This document shows, piece by piece, positions 17,405 to 25,485 of a stretch of DNA of 64,000 bases. The number at the start of each line of letters is the position of its first letter. Within the stretch, counting starts at the first letter, position 1. A program made the position numbers and the translations under genes. Under the pieces are notes generated by a model that did no database searches, had not been told where the DNA came from, and saw only the letters and a program-made list of their open reading frames with translations. The DNA comes from JANRLL01 sp033762715. GTDB lineage: Bacteria > Pseudomonadota > Alphaproteobacteria > Rickettsiales > SXRF01. The stretch lies in the NCBI GenBank assembly GCA_033762715.1, contig JANRLL010000003.1, positions 47,249-111,248 of the forward strand. The letters are read 5' to 3'.

Positions 17405-18304
17405 GTGCGTAACAAGCTAAGTGATTTCGACCGCGAACCAGGAAATAGCTCGGATTCCAAAAGCTATTCGATGATCTGTGATCCGCGTAGCGAAACCGAA
17501 TTCACCAATCTACCTGAGGCCGCGGTTCAACGGCAAATATGGGCTGCGGAGCGCCGCATTGCCCAGCAACAGGCAGCAGAACAACGCGCTGCTCTCAACG
17601 CGCAACGCCAGGTGCATTTCTTTCCCAGCGTCGGCAAATTTATTATTCCCAATGAAAATAGCTGGGCCTGTCATGCCGACTTGATTAAAGACCCAGAAAA
17701 GAATCTGGCATTTAATCCCGATAAATATGTTTATTTCGATAAAATCATTGCCGAGAAATTCGGGGATAAAGCGCTTTATGACCAGACCGATCCTGAATAT
17801 TTGAAATATGAGGGTTTGCGCACCAATCTGGCGGTCATGCGCAATGACATTATCGGCATGTACCTAAACGATGGCGGATTTGATCCAGGCGATGAAAAAT
17901 ATGTGCCATCACTTATCAGTATTGCAACTGCTATTGGCGAATCACTCAGTAACGACAAATGGTACAAACGCCTTTTCCTCAAGCATTTCTCGGTTGAAGT
18001 CGCCAATGTGGAAGCCATCGGCGCCCGCGAGCTTTACAGCCATCTGCTGGAGCTGCAAACCCCACCGAATATCGTGCATAGCATTGGACGTATCTTGGGC
18101 AAGCCCGACCGCAATTGGGGCCTGCCACCCATTGAATGGACGTCCTTTAGCGATGAAAATCTGGCCAAGCCACTACCGGAAGCAAAGACCTGCTTTACGC
18201 AGGAAGAGCTGGCACAACTCACACGCGGCAGCTCTAAAACATTTGTTGAGCGTGAATGTGAACGCATGAAAGGAATTGGTGCGCCCTGCTTAGGTGGTGC
18301 ATAG
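17405..18304 (+). CDS. Unrecognised protein, second gene of the DUF2610 operon
   Basis: A 299-residue soluble-looking protein with a GTG start. It has an N-terminal polar region of about 50 residues, a Gln/Ala-rich helix around 45-70 (RQIWAAERRIAQQQAAEQRA), and a mixed helical domain from about 75 to 280 with no enzymatic motif I can name. There is no signal peptide or membrane segment. Aromatic and charged residues are normal for a folded domain, so it is not a spurious frame. It lies between the DUF2610 gene and a duplicated helical protein with gaps of 10 and 3 bases, so the three are likely to act together. Confidence 0.7.
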   Translation: MRNKLSDFDREPGNSSDSKSYSMICDPRSETEFTNLPEAAVQRQIWAAERRIAQQQAAEQRAALNAQRQVHFFPSVGKFIIPNENSWACHADLIKDPEKNLAFNPDKYVYFDKIIAEKFGDKALYDQTDPEYLKYEGLRTNLAVMRNDIIGMYLNDGGFDPGDEKYVPSLISIATAIGESLSNDKWYKRLFLKHFSVEVANVEAIGARELYSHLLELQTPPNIVHSIGRILGKPDRNWGLPPIEWTSFSDENLAKPLPEAKTCFTQEELAQLTRGSSKTFVERECERMKGIGAPCLGGA

Positions 18305-18307
18305 CCT

Positions 18308-19792
18308 ATGTCAGAACAAGCTGCCCTTGTCGCCCTAGCCGAAAAACTGATCGCTCTTGCGAATAAGCTGAACCTGGCTGACGTGTTGGATGAAGGCATC
18401 ACGTGCGTGTCGATTGATGAGCTGCGCAAGATTGTACGCTGGATGCGCAATCTGCAAGCCACCGATAAAGATCTCGAAGAGTGGTTAGAGCGCGGCGAGA
18501 TTGAAGAACAAGCCGCCAAGATCGACAATATTCATCGCATGCTTGCTACCTTTGCGGTGCATCTGCGCGAGGCGATCAAAAAATACCCAAGTATTATCCG
18601 TGACCCAGCTGTGGTGGATGCAACCAGCGCCGCGTCGGCGATGGCCCTAGTCAGCTTAGAACATGCGCTGATTTCACTGCCGCAAGGCCATCCCGATATT
18701 CCTAAACTCGAAGCGCTGCTGCGCGGTATTCCCCGTAGCTATGAACTGCGCATTCAACAATCGGTGCGCCGCCTGGTCGACACCTTGTCTGCCGGTATTG
18801 AGCGCGTATCGGGCTTAACTGCCGATGATCGCACGCCGGCTGACCGCATGATGGAAGTAAGTGGCCGCATACGAAACAGCGCCCATCAATTGCGCTCGAT
18901 TGACAGCCTACCGCCTCCAGCACGTGAAGAGTCGATCGAACTGGCGCGCGAAATTATCCGTCGCCTGAAAAATATGAATTTCAGCGATAAAACGGTCAAA
19001 GAGATGATCGATATGGATCGTCCCGATGAGCGTGCGCAGCTGGCCGCGAAGATCGACGAGATGGTGGAGAGCTATCGCGATCTGGTCGTAGAAGCTGTGG
19101 CAGGCAATGTCGATATTATGAATGATCCGCGCATCCAAAAAGCAAATAAAGCAGTCGGCGAGTTTGCGCATGCGCTGAGCTTGATGGCGAAAAAAGAAAT
19201 CCCGGTCAGCATGGCCGCCGTGCAACAAATTTCGGCTGATATTGCTAACATGCCAGAAGACTGGAAGACGATGGAAGGCCGCACCGTTGGCCGCTTGCTG
19301 CAAACCATGGATGCAGGTGTGGAGCGCGCCGCTAGCGAGATTCAGCAACAGCAAGAAAAAGCTGAGCAGCAATCACAAGCATCGGCAGAGGCGCTTAGCA
19401 ACGATCGCAACAAACGTCGTAGTCGCCGTCGCCGTTCATCAGGTGTTGGTGGCGCCGCACAACGCAAAGTAAACCAGGATCTCACCGCTGACGATCGCGC
19501 ATTGGGTCAGGGCCGCTTTGCCGACTCGCCACAAGCAGCCGCCCCGCCCCCTCCTCGGTTGAATTCCGAGTCGCTCGATGCCATCCGTGCGTTGGGTAAT
19601 GCACTGCGTAATTTGAGTAACCAGGCCGCAGAATTAGGGATACAGGTGGGTGGCGCGCAGCCCGAAGTGAAAGCTCCTAAAACCAGTAGCCGTGACGATC
19701 CGTTTGGCAAAACCGACCGCACCTTCACTCAGCAAGTCGCTGAACAGCAGCGCAGCAACCGCTCCAGCAACCTGGCCAATAACCGTAAATAA
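18308..19792 (+). CDS. Unrecognised helical protein with an internal duplication and basic patch
   Basis: A 494-residue, almost entirely helical protein. Residues about 37-170 and 212-345 are two copies of one unit. Both contain a DK-x3-E...AAKID stretch, then a DP-x-V/I...A motif, and both end in RRLVDTLSAGIERV or GRLLQTMDAGVERA. After the second copy come a Gln-rich coil (345-375), a basic patch KRRSRRRR near residue 385, a Pro-rich linker and a polar tail with a short helical segment. There is no signal peptide or membrane segment. The basic patch suggests contact with nucleic acid or acidic lipid. I do not recognise the family. Confidence 0.72.
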   Translation: MSEQAALVALAEKLIALANKLNLADVLDEGITCVSIDELRKIVRWMRNLQATDKDLEEWLERGEIEEQAAKIDNIHRMLATFAVHLREAIKKYPSIIRDPAVVDATSAASAMALVSLEHALISLPQGHPDIPKLEALLRGIPRSYELRIQQSVRRLVDTLSAGIERVSGLTADDRTPADRMMEVSGRIRNSAHQLRSIDSLPPPAREESIELAREIIRRLKNMNFSDKTVKEMIDMDRPDERAQLAAKIDEMVESYRDLVVEAVAGNVDIMNDPRIQKANKAVGEFAHALSLMAKKEIPVSMAAVQQISADIANMPEDWKTMEGRTVGRLLQTMDAGVERAASEIQQQQEKAEQQSQASAEALSNDRNKRRSRRRRSSGVGGAAQRKVNQDLTADDRALGQGRFADSPQAAAPPPPRLNSESLDAIRALGNALRNLSNQAAELGIQVGGAQPEVKAPKTSSRDDPFGKTDRTFTQQVAEQQRSNRSSNLANNRK

Positions 19793-19794
19793 TA

Positions 19795-19917
19795 AGAGCA
19801 TTGTTGCTTTAGTGGTGTACTAGGCAGCCAAGGCGAGTTGCGCGCAAGTACAAAAAAGCACATGAGCACACCGAGTCCGAAGGATAACGACGTACAAAGC
19901 TAAATGTACGATGCTCT
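19795..19917. repeat. 123-bp inverted-repeat element (MITE-like or structured RNA)
   Basis: Nineteen of the outermost 26 positions match between the left end and the reverse complement of the right end, including AGAGCAT, TTTAG and TGTAC blocks in the same spacing. The interior has a perfect palindrome TTGCGCGCAA and a region around CCGAGTCCGAAGGATAACG. The element fills the whole gap between the helical protein and the symporter and reaches into the symporter stop codon. Such imperfect terminal inverted repeats without a gene fit a small non-autonomous mobile element, a REP-like repeat, or the long hairpin of a bidirectional terminator. Only one copy is present in this window. Confidence 0.5.
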
Positions 19918-21211
19918 AGAGGCTCATGTCTTCGTATGCGCGCTGATCAAACGTCGCTTCCGACTTATCGACCAAAAGCGTGATCACCGAATCACCCGTG
20001 ATGTTTACGGTAGTGCGCAACATATCCAAGATACGATCTACACCGGCAATAAGCGCAATGCCTTCTAGCGGCAGGCCTACTGAGCTTAGCACCATACCCA
20101 TCATGATAAGTGAACCACCTGGAATACCGGCTGCACCAATCGAGCCCAGCGTCGCTGTTAACACTAGAATCAAATAGTGATGGGTGTCGATCGGAATGCC
20201 AAAAGACTGCGAGAAGAACAAGGCACAGATACCCAAATAAATCGCGGTGCCGTCCATATTGATGGAAGCACCCAGCGGCAATACGAACGAGGTGCTGGTT
20301 TTGGACACCCCCATACGTTCATTAACTACACGCATCGCCGTTGAAAGTGTTGCTTTACTGCTGCTGGTAGAAAAGGCGAGCAGTTGCGGTTCCACCATCT
20401 TGCGGTAAAACGGCCAAGGCGACATACGGCCAAAGATGATAATCATCACGCCAAACAGCATGTATTGCGTAAAGAGTGCAGCAATCACCGTGCCTACCAG
20501 CTTGAGTAGCGCCAGCAGAATATCGGTGCCTTGCGTGCCAACCACCCAGGAAATCAGCGCGAATACGCCGTAAGGCGACAGCTTTACGATCGTCTCAATC
20601 AGCTTGAAAACAACCAGTGCACAGGACTTGATGAAGTCGGTAAGGTTTTTTACTTTGTCGCCTAGATTGGTGATGGTAACGCCAACAAAAATCGCAAATA
20701 CTACCACCTGCAGAATATGATCATCCACCATGGCCTTGAATATGTTGGATGGAATAATGCCCACAAAAATATCTATCAGGCTAGTTGACTGCGTTGCAAC
20801 GGGTGCAACTGCGGCACCTCCCACCTGTTCCCTGAGCGCACTTAAATTAACGCCATCGCCAGGCAAAAATACATTGCCGAAGAAAAGCCCGATACACACG
20901 GCAAAAGCGCCGGTCATCAAAAACGCGCAGACGGCTTTGGTGCCAATGCGCTTAAAGGCGTCGGCATCGGTCATGCTGATAATGCCAGAAACCAGCGAGA
21001 AAAAGATCAGTGGAATCACCACCATTTTGATCAGATTGATAAACACCGTGCCGAACGGTTTAATATAATCAGTAAGGATGGTTTTACCATCCACACCCAG
21101 AGGATTATCCGCCGTCAGCGGCCCCACCAACAACCCGCAGGCAATACCCAGGACTAAGCCGATTAATACACGAAACCATAAATGACCAAGCAGTCTCTGA
21201 AGAGTTGTCAT
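19916..21211 (-). CDS. Dicarboxylate/amino acid:cation symporter (DAACS family)
   Basis: A 431-residue integral membrane protein of the DctA/GltP family, which imports C4-dicarboxylates or glutamate/aspartate with Na+ or H+. Family hallmarks are the serine-rich re-entrant loop AFSTSSSKATLSTAM, the FVLPLGASINMDGTAIY segment, the second hairpin GAAGIPGGSLIMMGMVLSSVGLP, and DRILDMLRTTVNITGD, where the Asp and Asn residues contact substrate and cation. It reads downstream of a TAXI binding protein with 57 bases between. DAACS carriers do not use binding proteins, so the pairing is not a standard transport system. Confidence 0.92.
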   Translation of the reverse strand: MTTLQRLLGHLWFRVLIGLVLGIACGLLVGPLTADNPLGVDGKTILTDYIKPFGTVFINLIKMVVIPLIFFSLVSGIISMTDADAFKRIGTKAVCAFLMTGAFAVCIGLFFGNVFLPGDGVNLSALREQVGGAAVAPVATQSTSLIDIFVGIIPSNIFKAMVDDHILQVVVFAIFVGVTITNLGDKVKNLTDFIKSCALVVFKLIETIVKLSPYGVFALISWVVGTQGTDILLALLKLVGTVIAALFTQYMLFGVMIIIFGRMSPWPFYRKMVEPQLLAFSTSSSKATLSTAMRVVNERMGVSKTSTSFVLPLGASINMDGTAIYLGICALFFSQSFGIPIDTHHYLILVLTATLGSIGAAGIPGGSLIMMGMVLSSVGLPLEGIALIAGVDRILDMLRTTVNITGDSVITLLVDKSEATFDQRAYEDMSL

Positions 21212-21268
21212 ATACCTCTGCTGTATTGAGATTAAAGTAAGGTGAGATGTCTACTTAAAAATAAGGGC

Positions 21269-22252
21269 TTAGTCAATAAGTCCCTTTTCTTTGAAGTACT
21301 TAAGTGCACCTGGATGGATGGGAGCTAAGCCATCGACTTCGATCATCTGTTTGGGATCGAGCGTGGCAAATACCGGATGCAGGGTTTTGAAATTATCTAG
21401 ATTATCGAAAACAGCTTTCACCAATTGATAGACCACTTCATCGTCTAAGTCGCTGCTAGCAACGAGTTCAGCCTTCACACCAAAAGTTTTGGTCGCAGTA
21501 GATGTGCCAGGATACATATTGGCTGGAATGGTCGCATAGGAGAAATACGGATGCGCTTTAATCAGTTCATCGATAGAAGGACCGGTCACCGGCACCAGCT
21601 TCGTATCGCAAGCCGAGGTTACTTGCTGCACGGCGCCATTGGGGTGTCCGCCGGCATAAATCATAGCGTCGATCTTGCCGCTACACAGTGCTTTCACCTG
21701 ATCGCTTGATTTCAAATCGACAATGCTTGCGAAAGTTTTTTTGTTCCAGCCTTTGCGCTTCATCACTTCTTCCATGGTCGCGCGCATGCCCGAACCAGGT
21801 GCGCCCATATAGACGCGCTTGCCTTTCAAATCATCGAGCACATTGATTTTTGCATCCGAACGCGCAATCACCGTAAACGGTTCAGCATGGAGTGAGAATA
21901 GGATGCGCAGTTTTTTATCAGAGCCAACATCAGAGAAAATCTCGCTGCCGTTATACGCATTGTAAAGCAAGTCCGATTGCACGATGCCCAGATCGAGATC
22001 TTCTTTGCGCAGACCTTCTAAGTTGCTGATCGAACCACCCGTTGATTCCACCGCGCAGCGAATACCATGTTCTTTGCGACCGCGATTGAGTAAGCGACAG
22101 ACTGCGCCACCCGCAGGATAATACACGCCGGTTACACCAGCCGTTCCCACCGTAATGGTTTTTTCAGACGCGTTGGCAGCGGACATATCCACAACTAACA
22201 CCATCCCAACCAACAGGCCGAGAAACCCTTTTTTCATCGCAGAATGCTTCAT
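21269..22252 (-). CDS. TAXI family TRAP-type solute-binding protein (no permease nearby)
   Basis: A 327-residue exported protein with a signal peptide of about 28 residues (cleavage near ANASE). Mature residues match TRAP-associated extracytoplasmic immunogenic proteins: ITVGTAGVTGVYYPAGGAVCRLLN, CAVESTGGSISNLEGLRKEDLDLGIVQSD, LKGKRVYMGAPGSGMRATMEEV and KALCSGKIDAMIYAGGHPNG. Relatives bind glutamate or other small carboxylates for a TRAP permease. No DctQ/DctM genes are in the window; the neighbours are a diguanylate cyclase and a DAACS symporter. It may serve a permease elsewhere or act as a sensor. An AGGGA ribosome-binding site precedes the ATG. Confidence 0.92.
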   Translation of the reverse strand: MKHSAMKKGFLGLLVGMVLVVDMSAANASEKTITVGTAGVTGVYYPAGGAVCRLLNRGRKEHGIRCAVESTGGSISNLEGLRKEDLDLGIVQSDLLYNAYNGSEIFSDVGSDKKLRILFSLHAEPFTVIARSDAKINVLDDLKGKRVYMGAPGSGMRATMEEVMKRKGWNKKTFASIVDLKSSDQVKALCSGKIDAMIYAGGHPNGAVQQVTSACDTKLVPVTGPSIDELIKAHPYFSYATIPANMYPGTSTATKTFGVKAELVASSDLDDEVVYQLVKAVFDNLDNFKTLHPVFATLDPKQMIEVDGLAPIHPGALKYFKEKGLID

Positions 22253-22343
22253 GCTTATATCCCTGCTATTATTTTTCGGTGCCGGAGTCTAGCAAATGGG
22301 ATTGCCTAGCACAATATTTTAGAAATCAATATTTAGCAGACAC

Positions 22344-23069
22344 TTACGCTTCTACCGCCGCGCTTTTTGTCCGGCGCTTATCGACATACATCGACATATC
22401 GGCTGCCGCTAGTGTTGACTCGGCATCATCGCCGCTGCGAACCGAGTACACACCACACGCTGCCGTAATAGAAATATTTTTGCCAGCAAAGATAAAAGGC
22501 GTCTGGCGCAAATGCTCGGTGATTTTCGTGCCGCGCTTACGTGCCACATCTTCTTCGGCGTAATACATAATGACCGCAAACTCATCACCACCAATACGCG
22601 CCAAGAAATCCGAATCGCGCATCGAGGATGCGAGCAACTGCGAAATATGACGGATGGCTAGGTCGCCCGCCGCATGGCCATAGTTATCGTTGATGCCTTT
22701 GAAATCATTGATATCGAAATAGAGGATCGTGCAAGGATGGCCGTAGCGCTCATGCATAGAGATGGTCCAAGCCAGCCGGCGCATAAAGGCACGGCGGTTT
22801 GGAATCGGTGCTACGCAATCCACATCAACCAACCGCTCCAGCTCAGCTAAGCTTTCTTTGGTTCGGGCCAGCTCGTGATTAACGTCATCTAGTTTTTCAA
22901 ACAGCGCGGTTACCGCAAGACGAACGGCAGGCGTCATTTCATTTTCACCTATACCTAAGGTTGAAATTCGTTCAGATAATTTCGATCGCTTAGTACTGGT
23001 TAGCATCAACTCTTTCACTTGACCCATTTGCATTACATTTACCTTTTTGCTGTTCTGCACCATATTCAT
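22344..23069 (-). CDS. Diguanylate cyclase (GGDEF domain) with intact inhibitory site
   Basis: This 241-residue protein makes cyclic di-GMP from two GTP. The GGDEF domain covers about residues 83-235. The catalytic GGDEF is at 160-164, the RDSD inhibitory (I) site at 151-154 with the standard five-residue spacing, and the substrate-binding YFDINDFKGINDNYGH at 117-131. The first 80 residues are charged and helical with no recognisable sensor domain or membrane segment, so any input is through that helix or a partner. It lies upstream of the TAXI binding protein on the same strand. The N-terminal start is uncertain because no clear ribosome-binding site is visible and several Met codons are in frame. 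Confidence 0.93.
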   Translation of the reverse strand: MNMVQNSKKVNVMQMGQVKELMLTSTKRSKLSERISTLGIGENEMTPAVRLAVTALFEKLDDVNHELARTKESLAELERLVDVDCVAPIPNRRAFMRRLAWTISMHERYGHPCTILYFDINDFKGINDNYGHAAGDLAIRHISQLLASSMRDSDFLARIGGDEFAVIMYYAEEDVARKRGTKITEHLRQTPFIFAGKNISITAACGVYSVRSGDDAESTLAAADMSMYVDKRRTKSAAVEA

Positions 23070-23275
23070 AGCATTTTATGGCATTAAAAAAAAGCATGAG
23101 CTTTGAATTACCGCCTAAAAACCGCATTAAGTGCGCTGGTTTAGAGGAGGCTGTGTCTTAGTGGCAACTCGTTAATATTTTGTTAAAAAATTATGTGTAT
23201 TGTTAATAACCTCATTTTTTTTGACTTTTTAAACGCCTAATGTAACGTGCGGCTCTCAAATTAGGGCAAAATCGC

Positions 23276-23770
23276 ATGAAAAAAGCCACTCCACGCATTG
23301 CAATCATTATGGGCAGCACTTCCGACTGGGAGACAATGCAGCATAGCGCCGATATATTAGACAAACTATTGATAGCCTATGATAAAAAGGTGGTTTCGGC
23401 CCACAGAACTCCTGATCGACTGGTTGATTTCGCCAAAAGCGCCAAAAAACGCGGCATCCAGGTGATAATCGCCGGTGCGGGTGGTGCGGCACATTTACCA
23501 GGCATGACAGCCGCTATGACTATTCTGCCAGTATTGGGTGTTCCGGTGGAAAGCAAAACCCTCAAAGGGCTCGACAGCCTACTGTCCATTGCGCAAATGC
23601 CTGGCGGCATTCCGGTTGGAACGCTTGCAATCGGCAAAGCGGGTGCGATCAATGCTGGCTTGATGGCTGCATCTATCTTGGCGCTGCATGATGAGGCGCT
23701 TGCCAAACGCCTGACCGCTTGGCGCGACAAACAGACCAAAAGCGTTGCAGAACGTCCCGATGGCAAATAA
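23276..23770 (+). CDS. purE: N5-carboxyaminoimidazole ribonucleotide mutase
   Basis: PurE converts N5-CAIR to CAIR in purine synthesis. The 164-residue protein has the class I pattern: MGSTSDWETMQHS at the N-terminus, VVSAHRTPDRLVDFA with the catalytic histidine, IIAGAGGAAHLPGM and KGLDSLLSIAQMPGGIPVGT. It overlaps purK by 11 bases and works in sequence with it: PurK makes N5-CAIR and PurE rearranges it. A 206-base gap separates it from the divergent diguanylate cyclase gene and probably holds both promoters. Confidence 0.97.
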   Translation: MKKATPRIAIIMGSTSDWETMQHSADILDKLLIAYDKKVVSAHRTPDRLVDFAKSAKKRGIQVIIAGAGGAAHLPGMTAAMTILPVLGVPVESKTLKGLDSLLSIAQMPGGIPVGTLAIGKAGAINAGLMAASILALHDEALAKRLTAWRDKQTKSVAERPDGK

Positions 23771-24854
23771 TAAATTCCCACTCTCCCCTGGTTCGGTTAT
23801 TGGCATTTTAGGCGGTGGACAGTTAGGCCGCATGATGGCGATGGCTGCCGCGCATATGGGCTATCACGTCCATATCTACACGCCGGAAGAAAACAGTCCC
23901 GCCAGCGAAGTGGCGCAATTTACCACCGTGGCATCGTACGATGATCGCGAAGCGTTGCAGCATTTTGCCAAAAGCGTGCAGGTCGTGACCTATGAGTTTG
24001 AAAATATTCCTGCCGCGCCAGTGAAGACTATTGCGCAATTCACACCGGTTTATCCCGATCCCGATGTACTCTCCATTTCGCAGCAACGTGTGTGGGAAAA
24101 ACAAGCGCTGCAAAAACTAGGCATCAAAACTGCACCTTTTGCCGTGGTGAATAATGCTTCCGATCTGCGCGCGGCAATTGATACGCTCGGACGCCCCGCG
24201 ATCTTGAAAACCTGCCGCATGGGCTATGACGGTAAAGGCCAATGGACTTTGCGTAGCGACAAAGATGTCACCGATGCGCTAGAGCTAATCGAGCGCTCGG
24301 CGGTTGAATATATTTTGGAAGGCTTCGTCAATTTCAAGATGGAGATTTCTGTTATTGTCGCGCGCGACATTCAAGGCAATATCGCCTGCTACGACCCAGT
24401 GCAAAATATTCACAAAAACCACATTCTGCATCAAACCATCGCCCCTGCGCCCATCAGCCCGCAGCTGGCGCTTAAGGCGCAAAACATGGCCTGCGATATT
24501 GCCGAAGGCTTCAAACTCGTGGGTTTGATTGCGGTGGAAATGTTTGTCACCAACGATGAACATATTGTGGTGAATGAACTCGCACCACGCCCACATAATT
24601 CGGGCCACTGGACCATGGATGCCTGCATCACCAGCCAATTTGAACAATGCATTCGCGCCGTATGCGGTCTGCCGCTGGGCCACCCCAACCGTTTCTGTGA
24701 TGCGAAGATGCTCAACCTGATCGGCCCTGATGTGCATGATTGGTCACGCTATGTAGGCGAGCCTAATGTGAAAGTGCATTTATATGGCAAACAAGATGTG
24801 CGCGCCGGGCGCAAGATGGGCCATGTCACTTTTCTGGATGTAAAACATGGCTAG
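23760..24854 (+). CDS. purK: N5-carboxyaminoimidazole ribonucleotide synthase
   Basis: PurK is an ATP-grasp enzyme that carboxylates AIR with bicarbonate. Motifs are GILGGGQLGRMMAMAA at the N-terminus, ILKTCRMGYDGKGQW in the ATP-binding domain, EISVIVARD, and VNELAPRPHNSGHWTMDAC near the C-terminal end of the grasp. The frame is open from 23745, but the ATG at 23760 leads into MANNKFPLSPGSVIGILGGGQ and keeps the overlap with purE to 11 bases, so I prefer it (364 residues). The last bases overlap the next gene by 8. Confidence 0.96.
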   Translation: MANNKFPLSPGSVIGILGGGQLGRMMAMAAAHMGYHVHIYTPEENSPASEVAQFTTVASYDDREALQHFAKSVQVVTYEFENIPAAPVKTIAQFTPVYPDPDVLSISQQRVWEKQALQKLGIKTAPFAVVNNASDLRAAIDTLGRPAILKTCRMGYDGKGQWTLRSDKDVTDALELIERSAVEYILEGFVNFKMEISVIVARDIQGNIACYDPVQNIHKNHILHQTIAPAPISPQLALKAQNMACDIAEGFKLVGLIAVEMFVTNDEHIVVNELAPRPHNSGHWTMDACITSQFEQCIRAVCGLPLGHPNRFCDAKMLNLIGPDVHDWSRYVGEPNVKVHLYGKQDVRAGRKMGHVTFLDVKHG

Positions 24855-25428
24855 CCCCCTGCTGCTTATTCGCACCGGTGGCACCATCGATGCCAAACCT
24901 TACAGCAATCCTAAATTTCCTCCGCAGAAAATCACGGCGCTGAAAGGTGACGAAAGCACGGTGGCGCAACTTGCGCAGGAGCTGCACATTCCTATGCATC
25001 CCTGGACAGAGGCCGAAGAAGAGCGCTTCGTCAAAGACAGCGCTTCCTATAATGACGGGGACATCCGCGCGCTCGCTGGCGTCATTGCCTTGCAGCCGCA
25101 ACGCCATATTCTTGTTACCCACGGCACGCATTTCATCGCACCGAATGCGGCAAAGATAAAAGCGCTATTGCCTGCACATGATAAAACCGTGGTGTTTGTC
25201 GGCGCGATGGTACCGCTTTCCATGCAGCAGCATTTTCCTTCCGATGCGAAAGCCAATATCAATTATGCGTTGGAATGCCTGCAGGCAATGGGGGCTGGCG
25301 TCTATGTGATTGGCCGCGACCCACTTACAAAACAACCTGGTGCTTTTGCACCCGAACTGGTAGAAAAAGACCACGCCGCGAGCCTTGCTACACTATCCTT
25401 GGTTTTCAATCTAACAAAGTTAGGTTGA
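24847..25428 (+). CDS. Single-domain asparaginase-like protein with altered active-site residue
   Basis: A 193-residue protein matching only the N-terminal domain of L-asparaginases, which are about 330 residues. The first catalytic threonine motif is present (RTGGTID, Thr13), and so is the second (VTHGTHFIAPNA, 90-101). In canonical enzymes the latter reads HGTD with a catalytic Asp; here that position is His95. A third motif, VFVGAMVPL, is also kept. The C-terminal domain that completes the dimer active site in classical enzymes is absent. Short asparaginase-like proteins occur in proteobacteria, but their activity is uncertain. It overlaps purK by 8 bases and probably shares its transcript. 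Confidence 0.8.
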   Translation: MASPLLLIRTGGTIDAKPYSNPKFPPQKITALKGDESTVAQLAQELHIPMHPWTEAEEERFVKDSASYNDGDIRALAGVIALQPQRHILVTHGTHFIAPNAAKIKALLPAHDKTVVFVGAMVPLSMQQHFPSDAKANINYALECLQAMGAGVYVIGRDPLTKQPGAFAPELVEKDHAASLATLSLVFNLTKLG

Positions 25429-25485
25429 AAAATACGACGGTCTATTCTATTCACTCCCACATACTTACCATGAATAAGGACGCAT

